Origin: Elusimicrobiota bacterium
GTDB lineage: Bacteria; Elusimicrobiota; Endomicrobiia; Endomicrobiales; Endomicrobiaceae
Assembly: GCA_031282945.1 (NCBI GenBank)
Contig: JAITCX010000105.1
Coordinates: 1-8,578, forward strand
Reading direction: 5' to 3'
Length of the DNA: 8,578 nt
Each line of letters starts with the position of its first letter. The stretch's first letter is position 1. A program made the position numbers and the translations under genes. The notes beneath the pieces were generated by a model. That model had not been told where the DNA came from and searched no databases. It saw nothing but the letters and a program-made list of their open reading frames with translations. Shown here one piece after another: positions 5,275 through 8,578 of this stretch.

Positions 5275-6219
5275 ATGTTACCGTCAATCTTTATTTTAGT
5301 ATTAGTTATTTTTGTAATTTTTGTTGTGTCGGGATCAATAAAAATTGTGAGGCAGTATGAAAAAGGTTTAGTTGAAACGCTTGGAAAATTTTCCAGTTTA
5401 AGAAATCCCGGTCCAAATATTTTGGTGCCGTTTTTCCAGAGGATGATTAGGGTTGACATGAGAGAGCGCGTCATAGATGTTCCGCCTCAAAGCGTTATCA
5501 CAAAAGACAATGTGTCGGTTGTTGTAGATGCGATAATTTATTTTCAGGTTACGGATCCTGTCAAGGTTGTATACAACATAGAAAATTTTGCTTTGGCGGC
5601 TTTAAAGCTTGCGCAGACAAATTTAAGAAATGTGATAGGCGATATGGAACTGGACAGCACCTTGACTTCGCGTGAAAAAATAAATTCTCAGTTGAGAGTG
5701 GTTATGGATGAGGCGACTGATAAATGGGGCGTTAAAGTTACTAGAGTTGAAATTCAAAAAATTGATCCGCCAAAAGATATTACGGATTCTATGTCTAAGC
5801 AAATGAAAGCCGAGAGAGAAAAGAGGGCGAATATTTTGGAAGCTGAAGGTTTAAGGCAGGCGGCGATTCTAAAAGCTGAGGGCGCTAAGCAAGCTGTGAT
5901 TTTGGAAGCTGAAGCCACAAAAGAAAAACAGGTTTTGGAAGCAAACGGCGAAGCGCAAGCGATTAAACAAGTTGCGGATGCTGAAAAGTATAAAATAGAA
6001 GTTGTCTATAATGCTATTCATGAGGGTAAACCCACAAATGATCTTATAGCGATAAAATATTTGGAGACGCTTGGGCAGGTTGCCGACGGGAAAGCCACAA
6101 AAGTATTTTTGCCTTTAGAAACCACAGGCGTGACTGCCGCAATCGGCGGTATTGCAGAATTATTTAAAGATCCAAAAGATTCAAAGAATATAGATAAAGT
6201 TACAAAACCGCAAGGGTAA
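5275..6219 (+). CDS. SPFH/band 7 (stomatin/paraslipin, QmcA-like) protein
   Basis: A 314-aa membrane scaffold protein anchored by one N-terminal helix (about residues 2-20). The SPFH domain follows (about 22-185), with the typical IVRQYEKGLVETLGKF, NPGPNILVPFF, RERVIDVPPQ and ITKDNVSVVVDAIIYFQVTDP blocks. After it comes a long Ala/Glu/Lys coiled-coil stretch (about 178-240) with repeated (I)LEAEG/LKAEG/LEAEA units, then the conserved late segment DLIAIKYLETLGQVADG (256-272). Family members form large rings or oligomers in the membrane and pair with NfeD proteins, which fits the upstream gene. GGGAGG 15-10 nt upstream supports the start. The stop TAA shares one base with the next ATG (TAATG). 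Distinguishing stomatin from QmcA/paraslipin needs a tree; length and coiled coil favour QmcA/paraslipin. Confidence 0.93.
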   Translation: MLPSIFILVLVIFVIFVVSGSIKIVRQYEKGLVETLGKFSSLRNPGPNILVPFFQRMIRVDMRERVIDVPPQSVITKDNVSVVVDAIIYFQVTDPVKVVYNIENFALAALKLAQTNLRNVIGDMELDSTLTSREKINSQLRVVMDEATDKWGVKVTRVEIQKIDPPKDITDSMSKQMKAEREKRANILEAEGLRQAAILKAEGAKQAVILEAEATKEKQVLEANGEAQAIKQVADAEKYKIEVVYNAIHEGKPTNDLIAIKYLETLGQVADGKATKVFLPLETTGVTAAIGGIAELFKDPKDSKNIDKVTKPQG

Positions 6220-7298
6220 TGACAGGTTTATATATTCACATTCCGTTCTGCCGCCAAAAATGTTTTTATTGTGATTTTTTCTCGGTGAGATATGACGAGG
6301 ATTTAGCCAAAAATTATGTAGACGCTCTATTGATTTGGCTTGAAAATTTCCGAGGAGAAAAAATAGAAACAGTTTATATTGGCGGCGGAACGCCGTCCGT
6401 TTTAGATATCTCTCAAATAGAGAAGCTTCTTAGCTCTATCAGTAAAAATTTTGATTTATCAAATATAAAAGAGTGGACGATAGAAGCCAATCCCGAATCG
6501 CTTAGTCTTGCAAAGCTTAAAATATTTAAGGATTTTGCGGTTGATAGATTGAGTTTGGGTTTGCAATCAGCAAATGACGCGCATTTAAAAAAGTTAGGCA
6601 GGGTTCATTCGTTTGATGATTTTAGAAAAGTTTTTGAGAATGCGCTCAGCATAGGTTTTAAAAAAATAAATATAGATTTAATTTATGGTTTTGAAGGTCA
6701 AACTTTTTTAGATTTTCAAGAGTCTTTAAACATTTTGGCAGAATTTCGCAGCCCCCACCTTTCTCTTTATCCTCTTAGCATAAGTCCGCGCACGCCTTTT
6801 TACAATGAAGGGTTAAAAACAGACGATGATTTACAGGCGGATTTTTATGAATTTGCCTGTAAGTTTTTGGCTGATAATGGGTATATTCATTATGAAATTT
6901 CCAATTGGGCAATGGTGGGAATGGAGGCGTTACACAATACAAATTATTGGCGCAATTGCGAGTATATTGGGGCGGGAGCGGGGGCAAGCGGTTATTGGAA
7001 AAGGCATAGGTATAAAATTGTTGCAGATATTGGGGAGTTTATAGGTCAAGTGAGGAGGGGGGGCAATATTTTTTCAAGCAAAGAATTTATTGACGATACT
7101 CTTTTTAGGAGAGAAAAGATAATGTTGGGATTAAGGCTTTTAAATGAAGGGGTTGGTATAGAGAATTTTCCTTTTGAGCAAAAGAGTATATTGAATAAAT
7201 TTTTATGCGATGGTTTATTGATAAACGATAGGGGCAAAATAAAACTTTCACAAAAAAGCGTATTTTTGTCCAATGCAATTATTTGCGAGTTTTTGTGA
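6219..7298 (+). CDS. hemW: HemW-like radical SAM heme chaperone / coproporphyrinogen III oxidase-like protein
   Basis: A 359-aa radical SAM protein matching HemW (formerly annotated as oxygen-independent coproporphyrinogen oxidase). HemW carries heme and helps deliver it to respiratory proteins. The [4Fe-4S] motif is CRQKCFYCDFFS, with Cys11, Cys15 and Cys18 in the CX3CX2C pattern. Also visible are IGGGTPS (54-60), EANPESL (89-95), LSLGLQSAND (111-120), NIDLIYGFEGQT (151-162) and the HemW-typical HNTNYWRNCEYIGAGAGASGY block (239-259). True HemN proteins are longer and extend differently at the N-terminus, so HemW is preferred. In the block LSLYPLSISPRTPF the Glu usual after the Ile is Ser. 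The start overlaps the SPFH stop by one base, with AAGGG only 2 nt away, so translation probably depends on coupling. Confidence 0.92.
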   Translation: MTGLYIHIPFCRQKCFYCDFFSVRYDEDLAKNYVDALLIWLENFRGEKIETVYIGGGTPSVLDISQIEKLLSSISKNFDLSNIKEWTIEANPESLSLAKLKIFKDFAVDRLSLGLQSANDAHLKKLGRVHSFDDFRKVFENALSIGFKKINIDLIYGFEGQTFLDFQESLNILAEFRSPHLSLYPLSISPRTPFYNEGLKTDDDLQADFYEFACKFLADNGYIHYEISNWAMVGMEALHNTNYWRNCEYIGAGAGASGYWKRHRYKIVADIGEFIGQVRRGGNIFSSKEFIDDTLFRREKIMLGLRLLNEGVGIENFPFEQKSILNKFLCDGLLINDRGKIKLSQKSVFLSNAIICEFL

Positions 7299-7320
7299 GG
7301 GTGTCTAGCTTGTCAAATAA

Positions 7321-7326
7321 AAGGAG
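7321..7326 (+). promoter_or_regulatory. Ribosome binding site that fixes the start of the last gene
   Basis: AAGGAG lies 7 nt before the ATG at 7334, in the short gap after hemW. It favours 7334 over a TTG at 7283, which would lie inside the hemW coding region and has no ribosome binding site. Confidence 0.7.
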
Positions 7327-7333
7327 AGGGGAG

Positions 7334-8575
7334 ATGAGAGAGTTTTGGGGAGAACTAAAAAGTTTAGCGCTTGAGCCGCGTTTTGCGAAAACGATTTGTA
7401 AAATCGCCCTTACATTCTTTGTTTTAACTTGGGTTTATTTTATTTTTCTGGATCCCTATTTCTTTAGACATATAGATGACATGACTCAAATAATTAATAC
7501 TACAGGAATTGGAAAAAATATAATAACCATTGTTAGACAGTCCGGACGCTTTTGGCCGTTAGGATTGTCCTATTATAATTTTCTAACGACTTTGCCTTAT
7601 GGATATACTTCACAAGCGCACTATATGTTGAATTCTCTAATATTTGTTGTATTTATTTTGGTATTGATGAAAGTTATAGATTTTAATTGGAAGCAGCAAC
7701 CAGTGCATCTTTATATTAAAACGTTTTTAATTTTTTGTTTGCCATTTATATTAGGAAATAGATTCTACATTTTTTTTAATCTTATCTATGCTGAAACATT
7801 TTTATGCCTGTTATTAGCATTTTTTGTTTTATGCTATAAAAAGATGATGTTTTTAGATGAGCTGCAGGTAGATAAGCAAGCTAAGGATTTTTCTTATGGA
7901 AAGGAAAAATGTAAATTTTTTAAAGATAATTTTAGATGGTTAAAGGATCCGTTTACATTGGAGCAACAGAAAACATGTTGGGCAGTATTGGCAATACTCG
8001 TGGCTATTTTTGCGACTTACTGCAAAGAGACAATGTTTATAGTTTTCTTAATTATTGCCTGTATAAATTTTTTATTTGCTAAAAAACCATTAACAAAGAT
8101 TGATAAGATTTTCAATTTTGCTTTAGTTGTAAATGTCTTATGTTTTCTTCTTATTTATTATTTTACAGTTGTTCCTTATGTAAGTGAGAAGTATGCTAGT
8201 GTAGATATGACTGGGCATACCTTAAAATTTAATAGTGCCATCTTTGGCTTTATAAGTGTTCCAATTTTATCTTTGCTTGGAATTTTTGTTATCATAAGAA
8301 TATTTTTTGTTTTATTTAAGAAAGATAAAAGATATGTTTTTTATGATGGGCTTTTATTTGCTTCATTTGGTTATTATATAGTTGTCGTTTCTTTAGGATT
8401 TCATCCGGATTATTATTATATTGTGCCTGTAATTGTTTTGTTTTTTATAGTTTTAGCGCATTGGACTATTGTATTTTATGATACGAAAAAGTATATTGTA
8501 TTGTCTATGATTTTTATTATTATTTTTTTGCTTGGAGTAGAGGGGGGGGGGGGGGGGGATAGTTTTGTAAAATAA
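7334..8575 (+). CDS. Polytopic membrane protein of unknown function, GT-C-like architecture, abnormal 3' end
   Basis: Read as 413 aa with about ten hydrophobic segments (roughly 20-39, 96-113, 127-141, 148-168, 216-245, 260-280, 302-326, 337-354, 360-382, 386-402). An acidic pair in the first external loop (FFRHIDDMTQI, Asp48-Asp49), SGRFWPLGLSYYNF (70-83), NLIYAETF (149-156) and YCKETMF (229-235) recall membrane glycosyltransferases of the GT-C type, where early acidic loop residues are catalytic. This is resemblance in layout only; no family is claimed. A charged cytoplasmic loop lies at about 169-213. The last codons are read through 17 consecutive G bases (VEGGGGGDSFVK, then TAA). Members of such families usually continue beyond this length, so the protein may be truncated or its true 3' end obscured. 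It lies 35 nt after hemW and is probably cotranscribed. Codon use and A+T bias match its neighbours until the G run. Confidence 0.7.
   Translation: MREFWGELKSLALEPRFAKTICKIALTFFVLTWVYFIFLDPYFFRHIDDMTQIINTTGIGKNIITIVRQSGRFWPLGLSYYNFLTTLPYGYTSQAHYMLNSLIFVVFILVLMKVIDFNWKQQPVHLYIKTFLIFCLPFILGNRFYIFFNLIYAETFLCLLLAFFVLCYKKMMFLDELQVDKQAKDFSYGKEKCKFFKDNFRWLKDPFTLEQQKTCWAVLAILVAIFATYCKETMFIVFLIIACINFLFAKKPLTKIDKIFNFALVVNVLCFLLIYYFTVVPYVSEKYASVDMTGHTLKFNSAIFGFISVPILSLLGIFVIIRIFFVLFKKDKRYVFYDGLLFASFGYYIVVVSLGFHPDYYYIVPVIVLFFIVLAHWTIVFYDTKKYIVLSMIFIIIFLLGVEGGGGGDSFVK
8542..8558 (+). repeat. Poly-G homopolymer, 17 bases
   Basis: Seventeen uninterrupted G residues follow AGTAGA and precede ATAGTTTTG, inside the final codons of the membrane-protein ORF. 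Nothing else in this AT-rich window approaches this length of G or C. Tracts of this type are classic slipped-strand (phase-variation) sites in AT-rich bacteria, but poly-G is also a known artefact of two-colour sequencing and a common cause of contig ends. Confidence 0.95.
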
Positions 8576-8578
8576 TTT

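Noticed and set aside
4968..5474. 168-aa ORF on the minus strand
   Set aside because: It lies opposite the well-supported NfeD and SPFH genes and its translation has no recognisable features; it is a shadow frame.
7283..7333. Longer form of the last gene starting at TTG 7283 (430 aa)
   Set aside because: It would overlap hemW by 16 nt, has no ribosome binding site and starts with a rare codon. ATG 7334 has AAGGAG at good spacing and precedes the first credible residues.
8528..8573. Poly-G as a variable promoter spacer (TTGCTT to TAAAAT)
   Set aside because: The spacing would be 34 nt, far beyond a sigma70-type promoter, and no other pair of hexamers fits around the tract.
1..8578. CRISPR array, tRNA, rRNA, transposase or defence system
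   Set aside because: No regularly spaced direct repeats, cloverleaf, rRNA core sequence, or nuclease/transposase motifs were seen on either strand.

Overview
This window is AT-rich (roughly two thirds A+T by eye) and comes from a bacterium with an outer membrane. Supporting clues are an LpxL/HtrB-like acyltransferase, Lgt, an exported serine hydrolase and a QmcA-type SPFH protein. The general feel of the proteins and the A+T bias fit a host-associated anaerobe such as an Elusimicrobiota/Endomicrobia-like lineage. That placement is a low-confidence impression, not a measurement. Both window ends look incomplete: the first gene has lost its 5' part, and the last ORF closes just after an abnormal poly-G run, 3 bases before the window stops.

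Layout. (1) Positions 3-1247, plus strand: the 3' tail of a membrane-protein gene, an LPLAT-family acyltransferase and a small acyl carrier protein. All three overlap, so this looks like the end of an acyl-lipid or fatty-acid-derivative operon. It ends at a strong hairpin terminator that also serves the convergent gene. (2) 1308-2366, minus strand: a single exported alpha/beta hydrolase of the DUF3089 family. (3) 2367-3172: an unusually long 806-bp non-coding stretch in an otherwise packed region. It holds a candidate 38-codon ORF, a T/G-rich tract, a ~213-bp element with nested inverted repeats (MITE-like or structured RNA) and a chain of A/T hairpins running up to the lgt ribosome binding site. 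(4) 3173-8575, plus strand: a tight operon of lgt, rluD-type pseudouridine synthase, a short NfeD protein, an SPFH/stomatin protein, hemW and a large multi-spanning membrane protein. Junctions overlap by 13 or 1 nt, or have gaps of 0, 15 and 35 nt.

How the genes fit together. The acyltransferase and carrier protein probably act as a pair: the carrier holds an acyl chain that the membrane enzyme transfers. NfeD and the SPFH protein are a known functional pairing that organises membrane microdomains. Lgt, the pseudouridine synthase and HemW are housekeeping functions (lipoprotein maturation, 23S rRNA modification, heme trafficking). The last gene resembles GT-C-like membrane glycosyltransferases only in general architecture, and its function is unknown.

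The two features most worth checking are the 17-G homopolymer at 8542-8558 and the inverted-repeat element at 2692-2904. The poly-G could be a slippage site or a sequencing/assembly artefact. No convincing complete new defence or mobile system is visible.
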